DNA of 64,000 nt from assembly GCF_018343775.1 (NCBI RefSeq), contig NZ_CP074349.1, positions 5,919,501-5,983,500 on the forward strand. The letters are read 5' to 3'. The DNA comes from Pseudomonas cichorii. GTDB taxonomy: Bacteria > Pseudomonadota > Gammaproteobacteria > Pseudomonadales > Pseudomonadaceae. Positions 18,134 through 27,684 of this stretch are shown piece after piece; the first letter of the stretch is position 1; every line of letters starts with the position of its first letter. The position numbers and the translations under genes are program-made. Under the pieces are notes generated by a model. It was not told the DNA's origin, searched no databases, and saw only the letters and a list, made by a program, of their open reading frames with translations.

Positions 18134-18149
18134 TGTTCCACGTGGAACG
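18134..18149. other. parS site (ParB-binding palindrome)
   Basis: TGTTCCACGTGGAACG contains the perfect 14-base palindrome GTTCCACGTGGAAC and differs from the canonical parS TGTTCCACGTGGAACA only at the last base. parB and parA are 37-39 kb to the right, so this is an ori-proximal centromere site. It sits between amiA and the DUF3617 gene, outside coding sequence. No second copy was spotted in the window. Confidence 0.9.
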
Positions 18150-18152
18150 TCA

Positions 18153-18674
18153 TCAGCTCCGTGGAGCGACTGCACCGCACTGCGGCCCTAGCCAGACGGC
18201 ACGAGTATCCATGCTGCCGTTCTGTTGCTGGCCGGTAGCATTGAAGGTGCCGACCACCTTGGTGGTGAACTCGCGATTACTGAGAAACTGTGCCTGCCCG
18301 GTGCCTTGAGCCTTGGGACAACTGAACTGGAAGTTCCAGGTCTGGCCGTTGCGAGCAGTGATCTTCTGCGAACAGCCGGATTTAGGATCGGTCAGGGGAA
18401 TATCGTCCGACTTGACCTGTGCTTCGGTCAGGCAGAACCGTACGCCTTGCCCACCCAGCGTGACGCCTTGCTTCTGCATCATCTGTTCCATCATGGCGCG
18501 CTGCTCAGGCGGCAGGTTCTTCAATTGGCCCAGCATCAGTTGCAGATCCGGCAGCGCCTGACCATCGACTTGCATGTTGCTGGAGGTCAGCTCCCACAAG
18601 CCCGGTTGCAGCATCTGTGCATGAGCCACGGGGGCTGCCAGACAAAACATCAACGCCAACGCGCGTTTGTTCAT
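18153..18674 (-). CDS. DUF3617 periplasmic protein
   Basis: 173 residues with a signal peptide (MNKRALALMFCLAAPVAHA) and the DUF3617 pattern: QPGLWELTSSNMQVDGQ near the N-terminus, a methionine/glutamine-rich middle (MMEQMMQKQG) and paired cysteines (FCLTEAQV, SGCSQKI, FSCPKA). The function of the family is unknown. Its stop lies just after the parS site. Confidence 0.8.
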   Translation of the reverse strand: MNKRALALMFCLAAPVAHAQMLQPGLWELTSSNMQVDGQALPDLQLMLGQLKNLPPEQRAMMEQMMQKQGVTLGGQGVRFCLTEAQVKSDDIPLTDPKSGCSQKITARNGQTWNFQFSCPKAQGTGQAQFLSNREFTTKVVGTFNATGQQQNGSMDTRAVWLGPQCGAVAPRS

Positions 18675-18832
18675 TTAAAAATCCTCGTAAGAACATTGCC
18701 CAGACAAGCCTGAGCGGGCCGACGCATCTTAGACGACAGAAGCGTTGACCAGTTGCACCGCGATTAAAATAGCGACAATCCCGAGCGGCTGTGGTCTGTT
18801 ATAGGCGCAAAAGTGAGGAGCATTGTTTACGT

Positions 18833-20272
18833 ATGGATTTCCATAGCCCGTACTTCTTCGGCTACATCCTGGCGTTCATTCATCTGGTGGGCGCAGTTGC
18901 CGCCATCCATGCATTGCTGACCGTGCGCACCGCGCAAGGCGCGATTGCCTGGGCGATGCCGCTGTTCTTCATTCCTTACTTCACCCTGATCCCTTATCTG
19001 GTCTTCGGACGCAGTTCGTTCGATGCCTATATCAAGGCCCGCCGTGACGCCAACAGCGAAATGCGCAACGCTATCACCAACCTGAATTGGCGGCCCTGGA
19101 TCGAGGAGGCCGTGGCCGCACGGCGTTCGGACGCTTATGCCTCGCTGCGCGCTATGCCCAAACTTGGGCGCATGCCGGCTCTGGCCAATAACGAAGTCAA
19201 ATTGCTGATCAATGGCCAGGCCAGTTTCGATGCCATGTTCGCCGCCATCGAGCAGGCCCGGCAGACGATCCTCGTACAGTTTTTCATCATTCATGACGAC
19301 GAACTCGGCCGCCGTCTGCAAACCCTGCTGCTGAAAAAGGCCGCCGAGGGTGTGGCGATTTTCGTGCTCTATGATCGGATAGGCAGCCATGCCCTGCCCG
19401 CTTCCTACAGCGAAAAGCTGCGCGCAGGCAGTGTGCAGATCAAGGCCTTTGCCACCCATGGCGGCTGGCTCAATCGCTTCCAGATCAACTTCCGCAACCA
19501 CCGCAAGATAGTCGTGGTCGATGGGCTGAAAGGCTATCTGGGCGGGCACAACGTCGGTGATGAATACCTGGGCCTCAAGCCGCCACTCTCACCCTGGCGC
19601 GATACTCATGTGCAGGTGATCGGCCCGGTGGTGGCCTGCCTGCAAGAGTCATTCGCCGAAGACTGGTTCTGGGCCACCCGTGAATTACCCCCCATGAACC
19701 TCCCTGAATCCTTTCCCGAACAGGGCGTGCTGTGCCAATTGCTGGCCAGCGGCCCGGCTGATGCGCAGGAAACCTGTTCGCTGTTCTTTGTCGAAGCCAT
19801 CCACGCGGCAACCGAGCGTGTATGGATCACCAGCCCTTATTTCATCCCCGACGAAGCCGTGACGGCAGCCTTGCATCTGGCGGTGTTGCGCGGTGTCGAT
19901 GTCAGGCTGCTGCTGCCGTCGCGTCCCGATCATTACGTGGTGTACGCCGCCTCCACCCTCTTCGCCTTCGATGCCGTGCGGGCTGGCGTGCGGGTGTTCC
20001 GCTACAAGCCGGGCTTCCTGCATCAGAAAGTGGTGTTGGTGGATAACGAAATCACCGCCATCGGCAGCGCCAACCTCGACAACCGTTCGTTCCGGCTGAA
20101 TTTCGAGCTGATGCTGCTGACGGTCGATACGAATTTCGCTCGTGAGGTTGAAGCCATGCTGACGGACGACTTCAACCTGAGCCACGAGATCTCCCTTGAG
20201 GAAAGCCGCGAAACACGCCACCTGCACCAGTTGGGCATGCGCGTGGCCAGGTTGATCTCGCCAATCCTTTAG
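18833..20272 (+). CDS. cls: cardiolipin synthase
   Basis: 479 residues. Two N-terminal membrane segments (residues 7-60) precede two phospholipase D-type domains: the first HKD motif reads [16 protein letters not shown], the second [25 protein letters not shown]. The enzyme joins two phosphatidylglycerols to cardiolipin and glycerol in the inner membrane. The ATG at 18833 ([12 protein letters not shown]) is chosen; GAGGAG lies some 13 bases upstream, a long spacing. It converges with cfa two bases apart. Both act on membrane phospholipids. Confidence 0.95.
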   Translation: MDFHSPYFFGYILAFIHLVGAVAAIHALLTVRTAQGAIAWAMPLFFIPYFTLIPYLVFGRSSFDAYIKARRDANSEMRNAITNLNWRPWIEEAVAARRSDAYASLRAMPKLGRMPALANNEVKLLINGQASFDAMFAAIEQARQTILVQFFIIHDDELGRRLQTLLLKKAAEGVAIFVLYDRIGSHALPASYSEKLRAGSVQIKAFATHGGWLNRFQINFRNHRKIVVVDGLKGYLGGHNVGDEYLGLKPPLSPWRDTHVQVIGPVVACLQESFAEDWFWATRELPPMNLPESFPEQGVLCQLLASGPADAQETCSLFFVEAIHAATERVWITSPYFIPDEAVTAALHLAVLRGVDVRLLLPSRPDHYVVYAASTLFAFDAVRAGVRVFRYKPGFLHQKVVLVDNEITAIGSANLDNRSFRLNFELMLLTVDTNFAREVEAMLTDDFNLSHEISLEESRETRHLHQLGMRVARLISPIL

Positions 20273-20274
20273 CC

Positions 20275-21459
20275 TCAGCGATAAATGTCTTCACGGGTCA
20301 GCGGCAAGCTATGCCCCCCATGGGCAAAGGGTTTGACCGCCAGAATCTGGTGCAGATTGATCCATCCTCTGGCGAAGGCATAGGAACAACCAGCCAGATA
20401 CAGCCGCCAGATACGCAAGGTGTGTTCGGGCACCAGCGCAGCGGCTTCGCTCAGGCGCGCCTCAAGGCGAGCGCTCCAGTGCTCCAGGGTGCGGGCGTAA
20501 TGCAGGCGCAGGCTTTCGACATCGACGATTTCCAGCCCCGCGTCACTGATATGCGCGCTGATCATCGCCAAATGAGGCAGCTCGCCATTGGGGAACACGT
20601 AACGGTCGATGAACTCCCCGGCACCACGCCCCACCGGACGGCCATCGGTATGCAGGGCGGTAATACCGTGGTTCATCACCAGCCCGCCCTCCTTCACTGC
20701 ACCCGAAAGACACTGGGTATAGAGCGGCAGGTTGCCGTGACCCACATGCTCGAACATGCCCACACTGACCACCTTGTCGAAGCGCTGGTCCTGAGGCAGA
20801 TCGCGGTAATCGAGTAATTGCAGCTCGACCCTGTCCTGCAGACCCTCGGCGTTGACTCGCTCACGGGAGAGCGCCAACTGTTCCTGGCTCAAGGTGATAC
20901 CGAACACCTTGACCCCATACTCCCGGGCCGCAAAACGCGACAGACCGCCCCAACCACAGCCCACATCCAGCAGGTACTCGCCGGGCTTGAGACGCAGCTT
21001 GCGGCACAGATGCTGGAATTTGTCCTGCTGCGCCTGCTCCAGCGTCTCCCTGCCGGTCTTGAAGTAGGCGCAGGAATAGACCATCTCCTGATCGAGCCAG
21101 AGCTGGTAAAAGCTGTTGGACAGGTCATAGTGATAGGCAATCGATGCCGCATCGGTGGCCTTGTCGTGCCGGGTTCGCACGGGAGAGCTGGCGTCTTCAT
21201 TTTCCAGCAAGGCGCGGGTCAGCTCGTCGCAGACCCTGATGACTTCACTGATGGAGCCTTCCAGCTCCAGCCGCCCCTCTACAAAGGCGCTGCCCAGCAG
21301 GCCGAGACTTGGGTGGCTGAAATCGGACACCAGTTGCGGGTCCTTGACGACAATCGTGACACTGGGCGCAGGCCCCAGATCCAGCTCATGGCCGTCCCAG
21401 AGCTTGAGGCGCAATGGCAGGTGGAGATTCTGCAAGGCCGATGGAAGTTGCACGTTCAT
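20275..21459 (-). CDS. cfa: cyclopropane-fatty-acyl-phospholipid synthase
   Basis: 394 residues. An N-terminal lipid-binding part (1-110) leads to a class I SAM methyltransferase domain with LLDVGCGWGGLSRFAAREYG (motif I) and the CFA-type LSQEQ, SVGMFEHVG and NHGI segments. It methylenates unsaturated acyl chains of phospholipids to cyclopropane rings, usually in stationary phase or acid stress. The start at 21459 fits the family. The 199 bases upstream, to the ATPase gene, hold no other gene. Confidence 0.92.
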   Translation of the reverse strand: MNVQLPSALQNLHLPLRLKLWDGHELDLGPAPSVTIVVKDPQLVSDFSHPSLGLLGSAFVEGRLELEGSISEVIRVCDELTRALLENEDASSPVRTRHDKATDAASIAYHYDLSNSFYQLWLDQEMVYSCAYFKTGRETLEQAQQDKFQHLCRKLRLKPGEYLLDVGCGWGGLSRFAAREYGVKVFGITLSQEQLALSRERVNAEGLQDRVELQLLDYRDLPQDQRFDKVVSVGMFEHVGHGNLPLYTQCLSGAVKEGGLVMNHGITALHTDGRPVGRGAGEFIDRYVFPNGELPHLAMISAHISDAGLEIVDVESLRLHYARTLEHWSARLEARLSEAAALVPEHTLRIWRLYLAGCSYAFARGWINLHQILAVKPFAHGGHSLPLTREDIYR

Positions 21460-21658
21460 ATCAATTGCCCCCCTATCCAGAAGCTGGAAAAGGGCAGTCC
21501 AGGCGGTTCAACCGCAACCGAGGCTATTGGCAGGGAAAAAATTACAGGGAACGGCCTTGTGCCCAATGATTCGAGCCAAACGTGCAGCCTTTCATGGATC
21601 ACCCTAGTCTTGAATGACCATCAATTTGTAACGGAGTTCTTCAAGCTTGAGCGCCGTC

Positions 21659-23572
21659 TTACAATTTTAGTAAGGGCTCCTGAAAACGCAGCAACCGCCC
21701 GGCATTGCCCAGTACCAGCAAGGTGCTGAGGTTATGCAGCACCGCGGCCAGCATGGCGCCCGCTACACCCAGCAAACCGAAGGCTGCCAGTGCAACGATA
21801 GCCAATGTCCAGCCCAGGCCAATGACCACGTTCACTTGCAAGGTCTGACGACATAGACGGCTCAGGCGCACGCAAGTGCCAAGGCGACGCAAGTCGCTGC
21901 CGATCAGCACGATATCCGCCGAAGCCAGGGCGATATCGGCGCCACCTGCGCCCATGGCGACGCCGACGACACCGGCCTTCAAGGCCAGCGAATCGTTGAT
22001 TCCGTCACCCACCACCATGGGCCTGAAGCCCTGGGCAATTTCACCTTTGACCCGGTTGAGCTTGTCTTCTGGCAGGGCCTGAGCCTGGACATCGACGATC
22101 CCCACTTCCCGCGCCAGCGTGTCAGCCACGGTCTGGCGATCACCAGTCAGCAACAATTGCCGTCCCAGGCCCAGCTCACGCAATTCGCCCAGCGCTTTAT
22201 TTGCCTCGGGCTTGAGCGTGTCGGACAACAGCAACCAGGCCTGAAAGACGCCGTCCAGCGCCAGCCCGGCCAGCGGGCCGTCATGCTCGGGCACCGCTGG
22301 CGTGGCAATGCCCAGTTGCTCGAACAACTCGGGACGCCCCAATGCCGCTTCGCCATGGGCAGTCGAAGCCACCACTCCCAGCCCCTGGCGCTCGCGAATA
22401 TCGCTGAGCGGCAGCAGTTGATCTTTATCCACAAGCCCGGCCAGTGCGCGACTGACCGGATGGCTGCTGGCCGACCCGAGGCTCGCGGCCAGTGGCAACA
22501 GGTCTGCATGCCCTGCGCTGTCCTGTATCGATTGCAGGCGCAAGGTGCCAAACGTCAGGGTGCCGGTTTTATCCACAACCAGAGAAGTCAGGTCCGCCAG
22601 CTCTTCGAGAAATGCCGAACTGCGGATCAGAATCCCGTGACGGGCAGCCACGGCAATCCCGGCAATCGCCGTGGCCGGAGCCGAAAGCACCAGCGCACAC
22701 GGACAGGCAGCGACCAGCACGGCCAGCATCGCCTGTGCATCCTGAGTGATGAACCAGGTCAGCGCAGCAATCAACAGAACCAGCACCATGTAACTGCCGG
22801 CATAGCGCTCCAGCAGACGAGTGATGGGCGGCTTGGAACGCTCGGCGTTCTGCATCAACGCGATGACCTTACCCAGCGTGGACTGGTCGCCGGTGCGCGT
22901 CACTTCAATGCGCAGCAGGCCATCCAGGTTGATCGCCCCGCCGTAGACTTCCATGCCCGCCTGAGCCTCCAGCGGTACGGACTCACCGGTAATGGAGGAA
23001 GTATCGAGGCTGGCCTGACCGGAAAGCACCCGGCCATCGGCTGGAACCCGATCACCAGCCCGTACCTCGACCTGATCGCCCGCCTGCAGCGTCGAGTTAT
23101 CCACTTCATGCACGCAGCCATCGGCCTTGATCAGTCGCGCGTGGCTGCGGGTCAACTGGCCAAGCGCCTGAATGGCTTCCTGGGAACCGATGACGCTACG
23201 CTCTTCCAGCACATGCCCGAAAATCATGATGATCGGCAGCAACGCCGCCGTCATGAGGTCGCCTGTAGCCCATGCGCCCAGCATCGCCAGAGCAATCAAC
23301 TGGTCGGTAATCCCGTGCAGGCTCGGGTGCCGCAAACTGTGCCAGCCAGCACTGATCACCGGGATCGCCACCAGCAGCGAGGCCGCACCCAGCAGCAACT
23401 GGCTGACGCCGGTCTGCTCAGGCGCAATCAAACGCCAGATCAGGCCCAGCCCCAATAAGCCCAAAGCCAGCATGGCCAGGGTCAACTGACGGGCCGCGCT
23501 ACGTTGCTCCGCCCCGCTCAGCAGGCTGGTCGCTTCGGGTCTGGCGTGGGTGTGAACGGCTTCGCCACTCAT
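21659..23572 (-). CDS. hmtA: P1B-type heavy-metal ATPase, HmtA-like
   Basis: 637 residues. Membrane segments start near residue 30 with no N-terminal HMA domain. TGESVP (195-200), the metal-site CPC (290-292) in TM6, DKTGTLT with phosphorylated Asp334, SSHPVSRAL, and GDGINDSLALKAG give a complete P1B cycle. The last segment reads HNLSTLLVLGNAGRLL where Zn/Cd exporters have HEGST...N. The operon resembles P. aeruginosa PA2435-PA2439, where HmtA was reported to import copper and zinc; import of zinc here is inferred from that and from the Zur-like operator. The start overlaps the stop of the upstream SPFH gene by four bases. Confidence 0.82.
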   Translation of the reverse strand: MSGEAVHTHARPEATSLLSGAEQRSAARQLTLAMLALGLLGLGLIWRLIAPEQTGVSQLLLGAASLLVAIPVISAGWHSLRHPSLHGITDQLIALAMLGAWATGDLMTAALLPIIMIFGHVLEERSVIGSQEAIQALGQLTRSHARLIKADGCVHEVDNSTLQAGDQVEVRAGDRVPADGRVLSGQASLDTSSITGESVPLEAQAGMEVYGGAINLDGLLRIEVTRTGDQSTLGKVIALMQNAERSKPPITRLLERYAGSYMVLVLLIAALTWFITQDAQAMLAVLVAACPCALVLSAPATAIAGIAVAARHGILIRSSAFLEELADLTSLVVDKTGTLTFGTLRLQSIQDSAGHADLLPLAASLGSASSHPVSRALAGLVDKDQLLPLSDIRERQGLGVVASTAHGEAALGRPELFEQLGIATPAVPEHDGPLAGLALDGVFQAWLLLSDTLKPEANKALGELRELGLGRQLLLTGDRQTVADTLAREVGIVDVQAQALPEDKLNRVKGEIAQGFRPMVVGDGINDSLALKAGVVGVAMGAGGADIALASADIVLIGSDLRRLGTCVRLSRLCRQTLQVNVVIGLGWTLAIVALAAFGLLGVAGAMLAAVLHNLSTLLVLGNAGRLLRFQEPLLKL

Positions 23573-24606
23573 TGTTCGGCTCCCTGAATGATCAGGCGGG
23601 AATCGTCTTTGGGATTGACCGTCGTGACCGATCCGGCCTGTCCGAGAATTTTCGGCACGCGCTCGCGATAAAGGCGCTGCAACAGACCCGGATCATTACG
23701 ATTCTGGACTGACTGCGAGAGGCTGGCCACGGTCGCGGTATCTGTCTGGGCCTTGGCCAGTCGCTCCGACGCCTGGGCGTGGGCGACCTGCAAGGTTCGG
23801 TCGGACTGCTGATTGGCAGCCTGGGTGAGTTTTTCTGCCTCGTTACGGGCATTGGCCACGGCCTGATCCGCCTGCTGGCTGGCGGTCAGCACAGCGTTGA
23901 ACGCATTGACGGCGGCCTTGGGCAGACTGGACTGTACATCCACCCGCGCCACTTCTATGCCCACGCCCGAACCTGTCGCAGCCAGTTCGGCCAGACGCTG
24001 GTTGATACCGCGCACCAGATCGCCACGCAGACGCTCGCGCCGCTCAGCTGCCTGGCTGTCGACCCCGATCAGTTCGGGACGGGCAACCAGAATGGTGTCC
24101 AGGTCACGCCCCGCCGTCAGCGTCACGGCACTGCGATTGACCAGCCGGTCCAGGGCAGGCAGCACATGTTCGCCCTGCAGGACGAAGGCGTACGGGTCGA
24201 TCACCTTGTAGAACACCGTCACGTCCAGTTGCACGACACCCGCATCGCCGGTCAGCAGAAAGCCCGAGCCCGCCAGGGCATCACTCATGGGCACAGCAAA
24301 GGTGGCAACCTCATCGGCCTTCTGGGCCTGAGGCGAACGCAGCAGGGTTTCCACCCGGCGCTCGATCACCCGATCCGCCGAAGGCAGCAGAACCACACGC
24401 TCCAGCGGCTGCGGCCAGGCAATCAGCAAACCGGCGTTTTGTATCCGTTCCAGTTCACCGAAACGCATGACCACGGCGCGGTTCTGGGGATCGATCTGCC
24501 GCACGTTGGAGGTCACCCAGCCCAATGCCGCCAGCAGCGTCACCCCATACAACCCCAGAAACGCCAGGCGGCTGGCCTGCAACCATGGGCTTGAAGGCTC
24601 GCTCAT
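23569..24606 (-). CDS. SPFH/band-7 protein (HflC-like)
   Basis: 345 residues: one N-terminal membrane segment (about 13-33) and a band-7/SPFH domain (35-230, with DPQNRAVVMRFGELERIQNAGLL), then an Ala/Gln-rich coiled coil (AVANARNEAEKLTQAANQQ). SPFH proteins form ring scaffolds around membrane enzymes; HflKC encloses FtsH. This is not the housekeeping hflC, which lies with hflX and purA elsewhere in Pseudomonas. It overlaps both neighbours by four bases (ATGA), so production is tightly coupled with the P-type ATPase. It may scaffold or chaperone that pump; this is inference. Confidence 0.82.
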   Translation of the reverse strand: MSEPSSPWLQASRLAFLGLYGVTLLAALGWVTSNVRQIDPQNRAVVMRFGELERIQNAGLLIAWPQPLERVVLLPSADRVIERRVETLLRSPQAQKADEVATFAVPMSDALAGSGFLLTGDAGVVQLDVTVFYKVIDPYAFVLQGEHVLPALDRLVNRSAVTLTAGRDLDTILVARPELIGVDSQAAERRERLRGDLVRGINQRLAELAATGSGVGIEVARVDVQSSLPKAAVNAFNAVLTASQQADQAVANARNEAEKLTQAANQQSDRTLQVAHAQASERLAKAQTDTATVASLSQSVQNRNDPGLLQRLYRERVPKILGQAGSVTTVNPKDDSRLIIQGAEQ

Positions 24607-25628
24607 GGTTGCGATCCGCTCTTGGCGTCCAGCGTGGGCGGCCCGTCCACCAAGACCCGGAACGGCGCAGCGTCAGTGCGCAGGATCAGCCTGGAGCCCG
24701 GCGTCACCACCGTGCCCAGGGTGTCGAGGGAACGCAGCAGGTTGTAGAGCTGCGGCGAACCCGCATAGGCGCGGCCATAGATCTCGGCGGCTTCGACCCG
24801 CGACTGTGCTTCGATATCCGCGGCCTTGACCGTGGCATCGGCTTCGACAATCCGCGCATCACGCTCGGCGGCCGAACGGATCTGTGCGGCTTCGCGCTTG
24901 CCGGCAGCCGTGCGTTCGGTGGCGATGGTTTCACGCTCGGCGCGCATCCGGTCGACCGTGGCATTGAGCGTCACCGATGGCAAGGTCAGACGCTCGACAC
25001 CTACCTGCAGGACTTTCACGCCATAGGTGGAAAGCAACTGCTGCTCGATCTGCTGGCGCAACTGGTTCTCGAAGCCGGTGATGTTCACCTTGCTGGCATC
25101 GGTATTGACCAGACTCGACAGGTCGAAACTGCTGGCCGTGGTTTCCAGCGCAGAACCCACGAAAGTACGGATCTGCCGGGCGGCCTCATCGGGCTGGTTC
25201 TGTACGGCGCGCATGAAACGCTGCACGTTGTCCCCGTCGCCCTGCACCTGCCACGCCACATAGGCCTGAACGATGATCCGCAGGCCATCACGAGTCCCCA
25301 CGTCCTGCAAACCGCTGGAGGTGGTACGCAAGCGAAGGTCCACAGGAATCGTCGTCTCGAACGGCGCAGGCCAGCGCCAGCTCAGGCCCGGCTCCAGCAA
25401 GACGCGGGACGGATTGCCGAAACGGGTAATCACCGTCGCCTCACCGGAGCGAACCTGCACCAGACTCGCCGCCGCCAGAGCAAAGACGATCAGCAGACCC
25501 GCCAGGCCCATGCGCAGCCAGGCGCGCTTCCCCGGCACCGCAGCTTCGTCGTGGTGATGGTGATGATGCCCGGCATGGGCATGGTCGCTGTGGTCGTGAT
25601 GATCATGGTGATGATGGAACAGACTCAA
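24603..25628 (-). CDS. His-rich SPFH/band-7 protein (HflK-like)
   Basis: 341 residues. The first 26 residues hold 15 histidines (H5-8, 10, 11, 13, 16, 18 and 21-26) with Asp between them, a likely cytosolic zinc-binding tail. One membrane segment (about 36-56) and an SPFH domain (57-250, with VRSGEATVITRFGNPSRVLLEPG) follow, then a coiled coil rich in Ala/Glu/Arg. The tail could collect metal at the mouth of the HmtA-like pump encoded two genes down; this role is inferred. The stop overlaps the next start by four bases. Confidence 0.82.
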   Translation of the reverse strand: MSLFHHHHDHHDHSDHAHAGHHHHHHDEAAVPGKRAWLRMGLAGLLIVFALAAASLVQVRSGEATVITRFGNPSRVLLEPGLSWRWPAPFETTIPVDLRLRTTSSGLQDVGTRDGLRIIVQAYVAWQVQGDGDNVQRFMRAVQNQPDEAARQIRTFVGSALETTASSFDLSSLVNTDASKVNITGFENQLRQQIEQQLLSTYGVKVLQVGVERLTLPSVTLNATVDRMRAERETIATERTAAGKREAAQIRSAAERDARIVEADATVKAADIEAQSRVEAAEIYGRAYAGSPQLYNLLRSLDTLGTVVTPGSRLILRTDAAPFRVLVDGPPTLDAKSGSQP

Positions 25629-25639
25629 GGGACGACTCC

Positions 25640-27589
25640 TTACTGAACGGCTTTACGCGGCGCCGTTGGGTCTGCCGGTGGGGTGAAGGTGCGAAGGTCG
25701 ATGGTCGGCGCACTGTTGCCGCCCAGACGGTGATCGAGAACCAGCAATCTGGCGTTGCTCAGGCCATGGCTGAGCTGGGTCAGGTATTGCTCCAGCAGAA
25801 AAGCTTGCCCGGCCTTGGCGTAAGCCTGGCGCTCGGCACTGAAACGCAGGTCTGCGCCTTGGGCAGTGGCCAGCACTTCCCGGGCATTGGCGCTGGCCTG
25901 GTCATGGGCGACGCTGGCATTGAGTTGCGCCTGACTGGCTTGCGCACTGGCTGCGCCGCGCTCTCGGGCGATCAAGGCTTGGGCGCCGATCTGCGCAGCC
26001 TGCACGGCATGATAGGCATTGGCGGCACCGGCTGGCGGATGGATGGCCTCCACCACCGTGGCGAGAATTTCCACGCCGCTGTCCAGGCGCTGCAGATCCG
26101 CCTGCACCGCCTTGCCAATGTCTTCGGCCAGCCCTGTGCGTTGCTCACCGAGCAATTCATCCAGCGTGCGGGAAGCAAAATCATGAACCAGCACACGGCT
26201 GGCGGTGCTGCGAATCAGGGTCGGTACATCGGCGCTGTTGTAGGTCGCGGCCAGCGCGGCGGCATCGCTCAGGCCGATGCGATAGACAAAGCGCACATCC
26301 ATGTTCACCACCTGGAAGCTCTGCTTGTCCCCTGCACTGCTGGCGATGACCTGAGATTTTTCATTGATGTGGCTGGCGTCCCACAGGCGATTGGCGCTGA
26401 CAGGCGGTGGACCTTCGGCAGGGTCCAGAAGCTGCTCCACGGCACTGGCTTCGGAAACGCTGGTGGCCATCTCGTGAACCACTCCGTTTTCCACCGACAG
26501 CACCTTGCCGAACGGCCAGGGCAACCCGACATGCAGGCCCGGCCCGAACACCTCGCCAGGCTTGCCGAAACGCTCATAGATCCCGCGGCCCTGCATGGGG
26601 ATTTCATGCACGCCGGTCAGCGCCCAGCCCAAGGCTGCAACCACCGCCAGTACCGGCAGAAAAGCGCGTCGTATGTAGCTCAGCGCCCAGATCTGACGCA
26701 GGTCGATACCGAAGCGGTTGTGCAATTCATGATGCAACACCAGCAACGGGCGCGGCGGCCAGCGCAGCAGGTCTGCCATGAGACTGCTGGCCATCAGGCG
26801 AGGCTCAAGACGCTCATTGCGTGGGGTGAAGAACGACAGCGCAGCGCGCAACAGGAATTCGATGGCCACCAAGGTCGGCAGAATGCCGATCAGTACCGCC
26901 AGCCGTGGCGGCCAGATACGATCGACACTGGCGAAGAACAGACACAGCGCACCCAGCAGCAAGACCCCGATCACCATGCGGGTCAGTTGCGCCAGTTGCC
27001 CGGCTTCGGGCCATTGGGCACGTTGTTCGTGACTGAACTGCCGCTCCAGCACCAGCAAACCGAAAGCCATCAGCAGCATGAGGCTGCCTGCCAGATTGGC
27101 GACAGAAGACAGTTCGGTGCCGGGCAAGCTCAGGTTCCAGACCAGACGAATGCAGATCAGCGCCAGCAGCGACCAGCCCGCGAGCCACAAGGCCGACGCG
27201 CCCAGTTGGGCAAGCAAGGATTGGCCTGCATCGCTGAAGCGGGTCAGCAGGCGCTCATACCAGCCGCTTTCGTCGATCTGCGGCAACGTCTGGCTCTGTT
27301 CCAGCGGCGCGACTGTGCCCATGACGCCAGCACGCCAGCGGGCCACCGACAGAGCCGATTGCAGACCCGCCGCCAGCAGCAAAAAGGCCGCCGCGCTGTT
27401 GACCAGCACCGCCATCCACAAGGAGCTTGGGGAAAAAAGATCGATGAACAGCGCCAGCACCAGCCCGGTAATGCCCGCACCGACAACCAGATACCTGAGC
27501 CGACTCAGGCGCCGGGCCTGCTGTGCAGCCAGTTGAAAGCGCGGCAGCCCTTCGAGGTCAGCGTGCCCTACATCCAGATCAACCCGCAT
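25640..27589 (-). CDS. polytopic SPFH protein, first gene of the Zur-boxed operon
   Basis: 649 residues. The N-terminal half has about seven membrane segments (between residues 35 and 325) with charged loops; a band-7/SPFH domain follows (about 335-560, with MQGRGIYERFGKPGEVFGPGL) and ends in an Ala/Gln-rich coiled coil (ERGAASAQASQAQLNASVAH). The fusion of a polytopic membrane part and an SPFH domain is unusual; PA2439-like proteins have it. The ATG at 27589 lies 38 bases after a Zur-like palindrome. Eleven bases separate its stop from the His-rich gene. Function unknown; likely a membrane assembly with the next three gene products. Confidence 0.75.
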   Translation of the reverse strand: MRVDLDVGHADLEGLPRFQLAAQQARRLSRLRYLVVGAGITGLVLALFIDLFSPSSLWMAVLVNSAAAFLLLAAGLQSALSVARWRAGVMGTVAPLEQSQTLPQIDESGWYERLLTRFSDAGQSLLAQLGASALWLAGWSLLALICIRLVWNLSLPGTELSSVANLAGSLMLLMAFGLLVLERQFSHEQRAQWPEAGQLAQLTRMVIGVLLLGALCLFFASVDRIWPPRLAVLIGILPTLVAIEFLLRAALSFFTPRNERLEPRLMASSLMADLLRWPPRPLLVLHHELHNRFGIDLRQIWALSYIRRAFLPVLAVVAALGWALTGVHEIPMQGRGIYERFGKPGEVFGPGLHVGLPWPFGKVLSVENGVVHEMATSVSEASAVEQLLDPAEGPPPVSANRLWDASHINEKSQVIASSAGDKQSFQVVNMDVRFVYRIGLSDAAALAATYNSADVPTLIRSTASRVLVHDFASRTLDELLGEQRTGLAEDIGKAVQADLQRLDSGVEILATVVEAIHPPAGAANAYHAVQAAQIGAQALIARERGAASAQASQAQLNASVAHDQASANAREVLATAQGADLRFSAERQAYAKAGQAFLLEQYLTQLSHGLSNARLLVLDHRLGGNSAPTIDLRTFTPPADPTAPRKAVQ

Positions 27590-27624
27590 CGCTACCCCGG
27601 AATCTGACTAATGCCGTGAATGAT

Positions 27625-27643
27625 AGCGTTACGATATAACGCT
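27625..27643. promoter_or_regulatory. Zur-like palindrome of the SPFH/P-type ATPase operon
   Basis: AGCGTTACGATATAACGCT has perfect seven-base arms (AGCGTTA/TAACGCT). Its core GTTACGATATAAC matches the Zur consensus GTTATANTATAAC at 11 of 13 positions. It lies 36 bases upstream of the ATG, where an operator over the promoter is expected. Confidence 0.6.
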
Positions 27644-27684
27644 TATCGTGAAACTTTCGTCAGGTGATTCCGCGTCTCTGGCCG

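Noticed and set aside
23097..23105. TTATCCACT resembling a DnaA box in the P-type ATPase gene
   Set aside because: The last base deviates and there is no cluster around it, so it was not counted.
23569..25628. Reading the two SPFH genes as the housekeeping hflK-hflC pair
   Set aside because: Housekeeping hflKC sits between hflX and purA-side genes in Pseudomonas; here the pair has a His-rich tail and overlaps a metal ATPase gene, so it is a separate paralogous system.
25730..27607. 625-codon open frame on the plus strand
   Set aside because: It is antisense to the SPFH fusion gene; Gln/His/Arg-rich translation typical of the complement of GC-rich coding sequence.
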